DNA of 64,000 bases from Rufibacter radiotolerans (GTDB lineage Bacteria > Bacteroidota > Bacteroidia > Cytophagales > Hymenobacteraceae), in assembly GCF_001078055.1 (NCBI RefSeq), contig NZ_CP010777.1, positions 3,563,001 through 3,627,000 on the forward strand, written 5' to 3'. The notes beneath the pieces were generated by a model, which did not search any database, was not told the origin of the DNA, and saw only the letters and a program-made list of their open reading frames with translations. Below are positions 44,808 to 54,345 of this stretch, piece after piece. A program made the position numbers and the translations under genes. Position 1 is the first letter of the stretch. The number at the start of each line of letters is the position of its first letter.

Positions 44808-45400
44808 TGGAACTGGAAGAAATGCAACAGGCCTGGGGGAAACTGAGCCAACAAGTAGAGAAACAAGAGATTCTGACCAATCAACTACTAGACAAAACAA
44901 CCCGCCAGAGCTACCACTCCCGGCTGAACAGAATCAAGTACTCTGAGTTGGCTGGCACCCTGGTCTGCTACGCCGCCGCCGCATACGTGAGTGTGCACCT
45001 CGCCCAACTAGAGGGTCTCTGGATGCAGGCGTTGGCAGCCCTGACCATTGTGGTGCTGCTGGTGTTACCCATTCTGTCGCTGGCCTCGGTGCGCGCTGTC
45101 AAGGGCGTCAACATTTCCGTGGCTACGTATGCAGAAACCATCCAGACTTTCGCCCGGCAGAAGATCAGGTTCCAGCAATTGCAGAAAATGAATGTGTTGT
45201 TAGGGCTGGTGCTGCTGGTAGTTGCCTTGCCGGTACTAGCGGCCATACAAGGCAAAGACCTTGGCCAGATCCCGTATCTCTGGGCGGTGATGGTGCCGGT
45301 AGGTATGGCGGTGTTCCTGGTGTTTGCTTTCTGGGTGCTTAGGGCCTACAACAAAACCCTGGCTGAAATGGAAAAGGCACTCTCAGACCTTAATGATTAG
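44807..45400 (+). CDS. Membrane protein coupled to the ECF sigma factor (putative anti-sigma partner)
   Basis: 197 residues. The N-terminal about 65 residues are soluble and helical (EEMQQAWGKLSQQVEKQEIL), followed by two helix pairs (about 48-90 and 125-175) typical of a small membrane protein. No zinc anti-sigma motif is visible. One-base overlap with the sigma factor and the layout (cytoplasmic N-terminus, membrane C-terminus) point to an anti-sigma or sensor role. Similar gene pairs are common in Bacteroidota. Confidence 0.8.
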   Translation: MELEEMQQAWGKLSQQVEKQEILTNQLLDKTTRQSYHSRLNRIKYSELAGTLVCYAAAAYVSVHLAQLEGLWMQALAALTIVVLLVLPILSLASVRAVKGVNISVATYAETIQTFARQKIRFQQLQKMNVLLGLVLLVVALPVLAAIQGKDLGQIPYLWAVMVPVGMAVFLVFAFWVLRAYNKTLAEMEKALSDLND

Positions 45401-45415
45401 TTGTTAGTGATTAGA

Positions 45416-45486
45416 GCAAGGAGCGGCCAAAGCAGTTTCTCCTTCTGCGTTTTGAGGGTGTTTTGGCGAAAACAGGCGTAAAACGC
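45416..45486. repeat. Composite two-hairpin repeat, copy II (contains palindrome copy 16)
   Basis: A degenerate first hairpin (caaggagcggcc / agtttctccttc) and the palindrome gcgttttgagggtgtttt / aaaacaggcgtaaaacgc (45447-45486). Just after the anti-sigma-like gene. Confidence 0.72.
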
Positions 45487-45634
45487 GGCAGGGGCTTACA
45501 CTAAAGAAGCACTTCGCTTACTATTAATTAAACAATATATAGCCTTTGTTTAAGATTGGATCAGGCAATCAGCTTACCTTAGATGGATCAATGCTATAAA
45601 GGCACAGAAACAATTCTTTTCCGCTTAATCACCC

Positions 45635-46846
45635 ATGAGAACATTCCTTTTCCTTTTATTCCTGCTTCCAACGCTTTGTCTGGGGCAAACCACCAAACAG
45701 CCCGATACCCCAATCACCATAGGCACCAAGCAGATCCTTCACTCAGCTATTCTAAAGGAAGACCGAACCCTGTGGGTATATGTGCCTAAATCAGGTGGCG
45801 ATGGCGCGAAAACGCGTTTCCCGGTGATGTACCTGCTGGACGGAGAGGCTTTTTTTGCGTCCATGGCCGGCACGGTAGACTATCTAAGCGGACAAGGCAA
45901 GATGCCCGAAATGATCATAGTAGGCATCCAAAGTCCAGATCGGGTACGGGACCTGACGCCTACCCATTATCCGTTTTGGGCCAGTGGCGAGCCGGCCAAT
46001 GATTTAAAATCTTCGGGCGGCGGGGCCAATTTTATGGCCTTTCTGGAAAAGGAGGTGATGCCATACATTGAAAAGCGCTACCAAACCCAGCCGTACCGCA
46101 TGCTGGTGGGGCACTCCCTGGGCGGGTTAACCGTTTTGCAAGCCCTGGTGCACCAACCAGCCTTGTTTACTTCTTACGTGGCCATTGATCCTAGCATCTG
46201 GTGGGACAAGCAACTCATCATGAAACAGGCCGAGAAAGCCCTCACCCAAAAAGACTACGCCGGCGAAAGTCTCTTCTATGCTGTTGCCAACACCATGGAC
46301 AAGGGAATGGATACCGTGCGGGTGGTGCAGGACAAAGCGCAAGGCAACCATAATGTGAGAAACCACCTTCTCTTCAGGGAGACGCTCAGAAAGAGCAAGA
46401 GCCTGGCCTGGGCCTGAAAATACTACCCAGAAGACAACCATGGCTCGGTGCCGTTTCCGGCGCAGTATGACGCCCTGCGGTATCTCTTCAAAAAATATGA
46501 GCTAGACAAGGAACTGGATGATGCTACCATCACGGTAGAGTATATTAAAAACCACTACCGTGCCGTGTCTGCCCTATTACAGTACCCGGTGTTGCCTGCC
46601 ATGGGCACGGTGAATACCTTGGGCTATGTCTCCCTGGGCGAAAAAAAGTATGACCAGGCATACCAGTACTTTAAAATGAACCTTGACAATTACCCCACGG
46701 TTGGCAACCTCTATGATTCCATGGGCGACTATTACGTGAAGATAGGTGATAAGAAGAAGGCCATGGAAGCCTTCCGGAAGGCCTTGTCTCTGGAGGAAGT
46801 AGCAGATACCAGAAGAAAGCTGAAGCAACTGGAGGCGGGTCAGTAA
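45635..46846 (+). pseudogene. Alpha/beta-hydrolase esterase with C-terminal TPR, interrupted by one in-frame TGA
   Basis: One continuous frame of 404 codons is broken only by TGA at 46415-46417. The first part (260 residues) has a signal peptide (LPTLCLGQ), LLDGEAFF and the nucleophile GHSLGG (Ser161), typical of the EsteraseD-like fold used by acyl and siderophore esterases. Directly after the TGA, in the same frame, come KYYPEDNHGSVPFP, which holds the expected catalytic His, then a tetratricopeptide-like tail (VGNLYDSMGDYYVKIG, KKAMEAFRKALSLEE). Homologues usually have a Trp or another large residue at the interrupted place, so a TGG to TGA change is the simplest explanation. The upstream product alone would lack the His and be inactive. 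Confidence 0.85.
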
Positions 46847-46872
46847 CTGGCCTTATAATTTGATTAACTATT

Positions 46873-46942
46873 GCAGAAGGAGCAGCCTCAGGTTGCTCCT
46901 TCTGCGTTTTGAGGGTGTTTTCGCGAAAACAGGCGCAAAACA
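46873..46942. repeat. Composite two-hairpin repeat, copy III (contains palindrome copy 17)
   Basis: First hairpin gcagaaggagcagcc / ggttgctccttctgc (15 bp, one G-T pair, 3-base loop), immediately followed by gcgttttgagggtgttttcg / cgaaaacaggcgcaaaac. The clearest example of the two-hairpin unit. Confidence 0.85.
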
Positions 46943-47075
46943 GAACCTATTTCAAAAACCTGACAATCAACCTATTAAAACCCATCCAAAACCAAAAGAA
47001 AAATATTTTCAGAAAGTCTGCGTCTTTTCGGGACCCGGGGCGTCTTCAGGGCAGAACATTAAAAACGGTAAAGCC

Positions 47076-47537
47076 ATGAAAAGATTTCACGTACACGTAA
47101 GAGTTGAGAACCTCCAGGAAAGCATTGATTTCTACAATGCCTTGTTTAACACCCCGCCCACCGTGGTAAAGCCAGACTATGCCAAATGGATGCTGGAAGA
47201 CCCCAGAATTAACTACGCTATTTCTACCGGGCACTCTGAAAACGGCATTGAACACCTGGGCCTGGAAGTGACCAGCGAGGAAGAACTGCAGGAGGTATAC
47301 GCCAACATGCAAAACGCCAAAGGCACCATCAGAGCCGAAGGCGAATGTACCTGCTGCTATTCCAAATCTCAGAAAAGCTGGATCACAGATCCGCAGGGCG
47401 TAGACTGGGAGGCTTTTTACACCCACGGCACCGCCACGGTCTACGGCGAGGGCATCAATGCCAGACCGGCCCCCGAAGCCATGGACCAATGGACCGGTAA
47501 CGATGGTAAAAACGCCCCGGTAACCGCCCTGGCTTAA
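47076..47537 (+). CDS. ArsI/CadI-like vicinal-oxygen-chelate dioxygenase
   Basis: 153 residues from the ATG at 47076; an upstream frame from 46860 runs through a palindrome and is not credible. The fold is glyoxalase/VOC: RFHVHVRVENLQESIDFY at the start, metal ligands His5, His60 and Glu112 in the expected places, and the ECTCCYSKSQKSW block with the vicinal pair Cys93-Cys94. In ArsI these cysteines bind trivalent organoarsenicals and the Fe(II) enzyme cleaves the carbon-arsenic bond; in CadI-type relatives they bind cadmium. No arsR, arsM, arsP or efflux gene is next to it, so the actual substrate is open. Confidence 0.85.
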   Translation: MKRFHVHVRVENLQESIDFYNALFNTPPTVVKPDYAKWMLEDPRINYAISTGHSENGIEHLGLEVTSEEELQEVYANMQNAKGTIRAEGECTCCYSKSQKSWITDPQGVDWEAFYTHGTATVYGEGINARPAPEAMDQWTGNDGKNAPVTALA

Positions 47538-48046
47538 GAAAGAGATCCTCCACTTTAAACAACCCATACCACTCCTCCCCCCGGCTGCCTAGCCTCAGAT
47601 TTTGTTGGCTGCTGGTGAGGCGTGATTAAATTTTGCAGAAGGAGCAGCCTGGCGGTGGCTCCTTTTGCGTTTTAGGCCTGTTTTCAGGAAAACAGGCGTA
47701 AAACGGTCCGGCACCACACCTACCCTTCCCTCCTACTAAGCATAAGAATTTTTGGCTGGCGTTATGGCTTTCTCCTCCACTTGCCCCTCCCCTTACAGCA
47801 CAACCACTAGTATTCCTTTCTCCTTAACCTGAGCCCAAACTAGCCAACAGGATTAAATAGCTTTCTGCTTTTGCTGGTAAAGAAACCACCAGTTTTATAC
47901 TCCGCAAAAACGATACTTGGTTTCCTTAAAAACGGAACTCAGAGAAATAAATCACTTCTTTTATTCACTTCGAAATAAATTCTAAACAATACGTATACAG
48001 GCTAGTTTACCTTTTGATTATCAATCTACTACAAAAACCAAAACGT
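47538..48046. other. Intergenic region before the fasciclin gene
   Basis: 509 bases. It contains the composite repeat copy IV and an AT-rich stretch after 47900. TACCTTTTG at about 48008 is a possible -7-like box of the fasciclin gene. No further gene or RNA was recognised. Confidence 0.5.
47635..47705. repeat. Composite two-hairpin repeat, copy IV (contains palindrome copy 18)
   Basis: First hairpin gcagaaggagcagcc / ggtggctccttttgc, then gcgttttaggcctgttttc / gaaaacaggcgtaaaacg (47667-47705). Confidence 0.83.
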
Positions 48047-48619
48047 ATGAAAAAGTTAACCATTTTCCTGTTTTCAGCCACTGTTTTCTTTGGCTGTAAC
48101 ACCAATGAAAAAGCCACCGAAACCACAGACACCACCACCTCCAGCACGGAGACCGTGACCACCGATGACACCATGACCACCGATGCCGCGGCCGCTACCG
48201 GAACGAAAGACATTGTAGCCCTGGCTTCAGAAACCCCTTCGCTCTCTACCCTGGTGCAGGCCCTGAAAGCCGCCGACCTGGTGGGCGCTTTGCAAGGTAC
48301 CGGTCCATTCACGGTATTCGCGCCTACCAATGAGGCCTTCGCTGCCTTACCCGCCGGAACCCTGGAAAGCCTGCTGAAGCCTGAGAACAAACAAAAGCTG
48401 ATAGATGTTTTAACCTATCACGTGGTAGAAGGCAACGTAAAGTCTACTGACTTAACCAACAACATGATGCCTAAAACCCTGAACGGCGCCACCCTGAAAG
48501 TGATGCTACACACCAATAGCGTCATGATCAACGACGCCACCGTGACCATGCCCAACGTAGCCGCCACCAACGGCGTAGTGCACGTGATTGACAAAGTATT
48601 GTTGCCGCCCAGCAAGTAA
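48047..48619 (+). CDS. Fasciclin (FAS1) domain lipoprotein
   Basis: 190 residues from the ATG at 48047, which gives a lipoprotein signal (SATVFFGC, Cys 17). A Thr/Ser-rich linker of about 35 residues follows (TTDTTTSSTETVTTDD), then one FAS1 domain (about 60-190): STLVQALKAADLVGALQG, FTVFAPTNEAFAALP, LTYHVVEGNV and NGVVHVIDKVLLPP. FAS1 domains mediate adhesion or polymer binding. The domain is complete. The gene is followed by a strong terminator and appears to be alone. Confidence 0.94.
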   Translation: MKKLTIFLFSATVFFGCNTNEKATETTDTTTSSTETVTTDDTMTTDAAAATGTKDIVALASETPSLSTLVQALKAADLVGALQGTGPFTVFAPTNEAFAALPAGTLESLLKPENKQKLIDVLTYHVVEGNVKSTDLTNNMMPKTLNGATLKVMLHTNSVMINDATVTMPNVAATNGVVHVIDKVLLPPSK

Positions 48620-48639
48620 TCTGGGTACAGGAATAATTG

Positions 48640-48682
48640 AAAACGGGCCGATGCTTTAAAAGCGTCGGCCCGTTTTGCTTTT
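48640..48682 (+). terminator. Rho-independent terminator of the fasciclin gene
   Basis: Stem aaaacgggccga / tcggcccgtttt with inner pairs and a T-rich tail gctttt. Not a member of the dispersed palindrome family. Confidence 0.82.
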
Positions 48683-48860
48683 AGGAAGACATGGCAAGAA
48701 ACCAGCGCAGGTTGAAGGAGTGTTTTGGTGAGGCTACCTTGTGCAGCGACCCTATCACCACGCGAACTGGGTGATACAGGTTCACAGGCTACTACAAAGC
48801 AGACGAAGCAAAGCGATCCAGTAAGATCAAATCCAACCCGTTATCCTGGGTTGCACCACG

Positions 48861-49766
48861 CTACCCCTTCCGGGCGGCCAGCACTTGCTGCACGGTGGTC
48901 CATTTTATTTCCGGATAACGGGCATTGTCCAGGGGTTCCAGTTTTACTTTGCCGGCAAACATATCCCGCATGTATTGCATGCCCTGCCATGCCGGGAACA
49001 CTTCGCCTTTGCCAGGCGCCAGCATTTTAGTAACCGTGATCAGGGCGTTGAGTACCCCCAGCCCTCCTACCCGTAGGGGCTTGAACTTTTCGCCGGTGGC
49101 GGCACTGGCAGCCTGCACCAACCCGTGCACCGAAAGCACATCGCCGGCAATGCGCAGATAGCGGGGCGTAGTGGGATCAAGGGCCGCGGCGGCAGTATAA
49201 GCGGCCGTGTTAGCAATGGTAGTGAAATCCAGCAACTGGTTGGCGTTGCCATAGTACATGACCCGCTTGATAGGGAACAGCACCATGGGTGCCTGCCCGG
49301 TGAGCAAATCTGTGAACATGCCGTTGAGAATGGAAGTGGCCTGAATAGGCGCTTTATCCAGAATGGCCTTGAACTCCAGCCGGAAGTCCAGGTTGCGGTT
49401 ATGGCCGGGCGTGAGTTTGGTGAAATCAATGGAGAAGTCTGAGGGAATAAACCGGGGCACCCCAGCCGCTACCGCCGCCTTCAAAAGCTGGGTCTGGGTG
49501 TCTACTATCACGTCCCGCAAACCCGACAAGGCACTCACTACGCAGGTCCCGCCCTGACAGGCTTGGGTCAATGCTTGTGCGTTTTGAAAGTCCACCTCCA
49601 CCACCTCGGCGCCCAGGGCTTGCAAGGCAGAACGTTTGCCGGCCTCGGTTCCCACCCGCACCAAGGCCCGCACGTGCGCGCCTCTTTTGCGCAACTCTTC
49701 GGCGATGAGGCCTCCTAAGTGGCCAGTGGCTCCGGCGAGGATGATGGTTGGGGTGGTGGGTGTCAT
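48861..49766 (-). CDS. NmrA-like NAD(P)-binding family protein (isoflavone-reductase type)
   Basis: 301 residues. The Rossmann motif GATGHLG (12-18) follows the first strand, with VRALVRVG at the second. PRFIPSDFSIDF and the C-terminal YLRIAGDVLSVHGLVQAAS match the NmrA / isoflavone-reductase subgroup of atypical SDRs, which act as redox sensors or reduce enone substrates. No active-site Lys typical of plant reductases is clearly visible, so redox sensing is as likely as catalysis. It stands alone, facing the AT-rich region ahead of the HSP90-like gene. Confidence 0.88.
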   Translation of the reverse strand: MTPTTPTIILAGATGHLGGLIAEELRKRGAHVRALVRVGTEAGKRSALQALGAEVVEVDFQNAQALTQACQGGTCVVSALSGLRDVIVDTQTQLLKAAVAAGVPRFIPSDFSIDFTKLTPGHNRNLDFRLEFKAILDKAPIQATSILNGMFTDLLTGQAPMVLFPIKRVMYYGNANQLLDFTTIANTAAYTAAAALDPTTPRYLRIAGDVLSVHGLVQAASAATGEKFKPLRVGGLGVLNALITVTKMLAPGKGEVFPAWQGMQYMRDMFAGKVKLEPLDNARYPEIKWTTVQQVLAARKG

Positions 49767-50062
49767 AGGGGTTTATTAATTATGCCTCATGAACTATCAA
49801 AAAGCAAAATAGTTTTTAATAAGTAATAATAAACGTGTTTATTTATTAATTAAAGTTCTATATAGTATATTCGTTTCTGACTTTAAAGTTGTTGGCCAAG
49901 AATGATAAAATAACGGATACATGGCTCCGAACAAAGTGCATATAACCAGAAAAAATCCGTTAATTACTTAGTTGTGCTACATCTTTAAAACCACTATAAT
50001 TATTCACGAAAAAGCATTATATATTTTCTAATCTACATAATTAATAAACTCATAATAACATA
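49767..50062. other. AT-rich upstream region of the phosphoesterase-HSP90 gene
   Basis: 296 bases, strongly AT-rich, where the base composition drops abruptly against the neighbouring NmrA-like gene. TATATTTT at 50020-50027 is a 7-of-8 match to the -7 box. No palindrome, repeat or gene was recognised. Confidence 0.55.
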
Positions 50063-52738
50063 ATGCGAATAGTACAACTATCAGACATCCACCTGAGCAA
50101 TGGCAATATAGAAGATCTAAGAAATTATTATTTACAAGCCCTCATCGAGGATCTTAAGAAATTTCACAGTGAGAAGAAAATAGATGTGATTTTATTTACC
50201 GGTGATTTGGTTGACAAAGGTGGTGAATCTCTCGGCAGTGAACCCTATGTGATATTTCGCAATGAGGTTATTAATCCAATTGTTGAAGCACTCAATATTA
50301 CTACAGATCAAGTACTCCTCATACCAGGAAATCATGATGTTAACCGGTATGAAGTTGAAGAATATAGTGAAACTGGGCTCTCCACTCGTTTAGACAACTC
50401 GTCTGCAAACGATCTAGTGCGTTCAACTAGAGAAAACTTTTCACCTGTTAATAAACGGATGGAAAGATTCAAAAATTTTGAAAAAGAGTTTCACAAAAAC
50501 AATCAAAACTACTCTTATTCACATTATGAGTCAACCACTGACTTTATTAATGAAGGAAAAAAGGTGGGTTTTGCCTTGATTAATGATTCTTGGAGATGTT
50601 CCGCAGCATTAGTGCGAGAACAGCACTTTATCGGACATAATCAGTTATTAAAAACAGAGCAACTACTAAACAATAACGGGTCTATTTTAAATATTGCAGT
50701 ATTCCACCATCCACTTACAGCTATAAACCAAAATGAAAGCGATGAAGTTGAAAACATTTTAAAATCAAAAAATTTTGATATTGCTTTTTTTGGACATAGT
50801 CACAAACATGAGGCTAAATCTCTAACTACAGCAACTGGAGGTTATTTGACAATTAATGGCCGTGCTGCTTTTAACCAGCCAAGAGAAATTATAGCAAAAT
50901 TTCAACCCGGGTACAATATTCTTGACGTAGATCCAGAAAAAAGAAGCTATTCACTTTTTTCTCGTTTATTTATTAGGGAAAGTGGGTATCGGTTTGATAG
51001 CGACACAACATCATTGCCAGGTGGGCAAGAATTTGGCATGCTTCCAAGTAGAATTCCATATTATAAACTTGCAAACGCAGAAGAATCCAATAACAATGAC
51101 AGAGCTCTTCCCAACAGCTATTCAGCAGATGTTCATAGAATTGTTAAACTCTTAGTCGGAAAATCGTTATACCCTAACCCATACTCATTTGTCCGTGAAT
51201 TAATTCAAAACTCTGTAGATGCTTGTAATAGAGTGAGAAAAAATCAGTCTTACCTTTCACCCAAAATAATAATCAATATCAATACCCGAGATAATTTTTT
51301 GGAAGTAATTGATGAAGGGGATGGGATGACAAAGAATATTATAAAAAATCACTTTTCAGTTATAGGAAAAAGTATCAGCCAAGAATTTAATGATAGTACG
51401 GGTAACTTTAATTTAATTTCCCAATTTGGCATAGGATTCATGAGCACCTTCATTGTCGCTGATAAAGTAGTTGTAGCAACCAAGAACAATGAAGATGAAC
51501 TGATTACGTTCGAAATTACTGATGTATTTAAAGAATTTAATTATTTAACACCCTCCCCGGTTACAGGTATAGAAAAATCTGGAACAAGTATACGTGTATA
51601 TCTAAAAAAGAATTTTCATTTAAGTATAGCACTAAACCATATTAGAAATTACTGCCGACATATCAATAATCTTCAAATATATTATGACGGAAATGAACAA
51701 CAGATCAATCAAAGCTGGAACATTGAAGGATCAAATCACACATTCCAATTACAAACAGAAAGTTACCAATTACAACTTGGCATAAGTGTAAATTCTAAGC
51801 ACATAATAGCAACAAATAGCGGCTTTTTAATTACACATAATCCAGCACCACTTATACCATACAAATTTCCATTTATAATTAGTGGAGAAGTTAATTTTGC
51901 CCCCAAAGGCATTGATTTTGACATGTCAAGGACCAATATTATGACATCCGAAAAATCTGAAAGCTTCCGCCGAAACATGTCTGTTTCATTGCGCAAATTA
52001 TTCCGTGAGGCTTTGGAGGCTGGTGATCCCCAATTATCGCAATCCATAGAACAGTATCTTCACTATTACCTTCAATACTATGACGTTAATAATACACAAA
52101 TGGAGCAGTCACATACTGACTTTTACTCTAAAAGAGAACTAGTCACATTATGCAGTGATTATACCCGGTTTCAATACCAAGGCAGAGAGCAATCACTAAA
52201 TAATATTATTGAATCAATGAAGACGAGATCACTCGATACTTTGTTTTATATCAATAGCCAAGTCCTCAATGATTATCAACTTATTCTAATCCAGTATTTA
52301 GAAAATAAAGGGTATTTGATTTTTATAAACAGAAGCTATAATGTAGCATTTAGGGATGGGCAATCTACTGTAACTCTGTTAAATGTTTTGCAACCAATAG
52401 CGGCAACTCACGGCATGCAAATTATGGATATTAATCTAGCTCAAGAGTATGTTACTAAAGATATGAAAATGGATAAAAATAAATTTCAAGAAAATATACA
52501 AAAACATATTAAAAAAATTGAGTCGCAGTATGGAGTAAATATTGAGATTGGCAAGTTTAGCAGGTTGCCAAAAGCTTCTGTAAGAAATAATAATCAAATT
52601 TTTTTAAACTTCGATCATCAGACTTTTCAATCCTTAATAAATAGGACAGATCTTCCTGATCAGGCCTTAGAAATTTACCTACTTGGTATACTTGCTCTTC
52701 AATTACCTAATACCAATGATCATATAGAGGTAAAATAA
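50063..52738 (+). CDS. Metallophosphoesterase fused to an HSP90-type (GHKL) ATPase
   Basis: 891 residues, no signal peptide. Residues 1-290 are a calcineurin-like phosphoesterase with every metal-site motif: SDIHLS (Asp8, His10), GDLVD (Asp48), PGNHDVNR (Asn90, His91), FHHP (His216) and GHSHKHE (His245, His247). Residues about 350-520 form a Bergerat-fold ATPase of HSP90 type: VRELIQNSVDAC (Glu379, Asn383), DEGDGM (417-422), QFGIGFMS (454-461) and GTS (507-509). An HSP90-like middle part follows, including GIDFDMSRTNI, and a helical C-terminal part. The composition is very AT-rich (27% and 32% G+C in two sampled 60-base lines, against 52% in a neighbour), suggesting recent transfer. Fusions of a nuclease-like effector with an ATPase are typical of anti-phage proteins; this role is inference. 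Confidence 0.88.
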   Translation: MRIVQLSDIHLSNGNIEDLRNYYLQALIEDLKKFHSEKKIDVILFTGDLVDKGGESLGSEPYVIFRNEVINPIVEALNITTDQVLLIPGNHDVNRYEVEEYSETGLSTRLDNSSANDLVRSTRENFSPVNKRMERFKNFEKEFHKNNQNYSYSHYESTTDFINEGKKVGFALINDSWRCSAALVREQHFIGHNQLLKTEQLLNNNGSILNIAVFHHPLTAINQNESDEVENILKSKNFDIAFFGHSHKHEAKSLTTATGGYLTINGRAAFNQPREIIAKFQPGYNILDVDPEKRSYSLFSRLFIRESGYRFDSDTTSLPGGQEFGMLPSRIPYYKLANAEESNNNDRALPNSYSADVHRIVKLLVGKSLYPNPYSFVRELIQNSVDACNRVRKNQSYLSPKIIININTRDNFLEVIDEGDGMTKNIIKNHFSVIGKSISQEFNDSTGNFNLISQFGIGFMSTFIVADKVVVATKNNEDELITFEITDVFKEFNYLTPSPVTGIEKSGTSIRVYLKKNFHLSIALNHIRNYCRHINNLQIYYDGNEQQINQSWNIEGSNHTFQLQTESYQLQLGISVNSKHIIATNSGFLITHNPAPLIPYKFPFIISGEVNFAPKGIDFDMSRTNIMTSEKSESFRRNMSVSLRKLFREALEAGDPQLSQSIEQYLHYYLQYYDVNNTQMEQSHTDFYSKRELVTLCSDYTRFQYQGREQSLNNIIESMKTRSLDTLFYINSQVLNDYQLILIQYLENKGYLIFINRSYNVAFRDGQSTVTLLNVLQPIAATHGMQIMDINLAQEYVTKDMKMDKNKFQENIQKHIKKIESQYGVNIEIGKFSRLPKASVRNNNQIFLNFDHQTFQSLINRTDLPDQALEIYLLGILALQLPNTNDHIEVK

Positions 52739-52779
52739 GCTATATGAATTCATTAGTCGTTCCTAGAAACATTAACCAT

Positions 52780-52819
52780 GAACAAGCCTAATTCATAGGG
52801 AACAAGCCTAATTCATAGG
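52780..52819. repeat. Perfect tandem duplication, 2 x 20 bp
   Basis: The 20-base unit gaacaagcctaattcatagg occurs twice without a gap, 40 bases after the AT-rich gene. It may be a slippage product or an insertion/excision scar. Confidence 0.85.
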
Positions 52820-52920
52820 CTTTAAAGATGTTCTAAAAAAGTAAGAACGTACAACAATGCGCAACCGGCTTCTACGGTAAAGGGCCTGCGCCGTCGCTTA
52901 TTCTAAACCATTAATTACAA

Positions 52921-52954
52921 AAAGGCCGCTTGAGATTTCTCTCAAGCGGCCTTT
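52921..52954 (-). terminator. Terminator of the decayed icd copy
   Basis: 15-bp perfect stem aaaggccgcttgaga / tctcaagcggccttt with a TTTC loop. Nearly identical in sequence and distance to the terminator of the intact icd at 61494; 62 of 66 bases match from here to the last codons. Confidence 0.85.
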
Positions 52955-52977
52955 CCTTTTCTAAACTATTCTCCCTC

Positions 52978-53255
52978 CTAGAACTGGTCTAAGAAAGAAT
53001 TCAACGTGGCACTTGGGCGCATGGCTTCGGCAACTTTGGCCGTGTCTGGGTGGAAGTAACCTCCCATGTCTACGGATTTGCCTTGGGCCGCAATCTGCTC
53101 CTGTACAATCTTGTCTCCGTTCTCGGTTGAGGCTTGGGCTAGGTCCGTGAAACGGGTTTTCAGTTCCTCGTTATGGTTTGCTCTGCCAGAGTTTGGGCCC
53201 ATTCAAGCGCCAGATAGAAGTAGCTTCCGCGATTGTCAATGCCACCTACCATTCT
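52978..53255 (-). pseudogene. Decayed 3' fragment of a second icd (monomeric isocitrate dehydrogenase)
   Basis: About the last 93 codons of a monomeric NADP-isocitrate dehydrogenase. The readable part (EEQIAAQGK-like segment to [15 protein letters not shown]) is about 70% identical to the C-terminus of the intact protein at 61551 (45 of 64 residues in a hand alignment). Upstream, [19 protein letters not shown] continues in another frame because of a one-base deletion near 53175, and homology stops at about 53255. It cannot make a functional enzyme. It is in the same orientation as the intact gene and has the same terminator, forming direct repeats around the 53.3-61.5 kb cluster. Confidence 0.88.
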
Positions 53256-53411
53256 ATTAACATGTCTAGTTTTATAGAAATAAAATGACCAATTCAGCTA
53301 ATTGGCCTTTTTTTTAATATCTTAATGCCAACGTTGGCACAAATCTATTCTAGAAGTGCTAAAAGGCATCCCAACCGGTTGCAAAATACAGGTAGACAGA
53401 ATAAACCATAA

Positions 53412-54269
<858 letters not shown>

Positions 54270-54345
54270 CAGAAACTCCCGGGAAGAAATATGCCGCCCA
54301 CCAAAACGGCTAATTATTAATCAACTTAAAATAGGATTTCAACTC

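Noticed and set aside
46860-47075. Longer N-terminus for the ArsI/CadI-like gene
   Set aside because: The extension runs through a composite repeat; the family starts at the ATG 47076.
48720-49030. Plus-strand frame overlapping the 3' end of the NmrA-like gene
   Set aside because: Mostly antisense to a well supported gene with a Rossmann motif; low-complexity translation.
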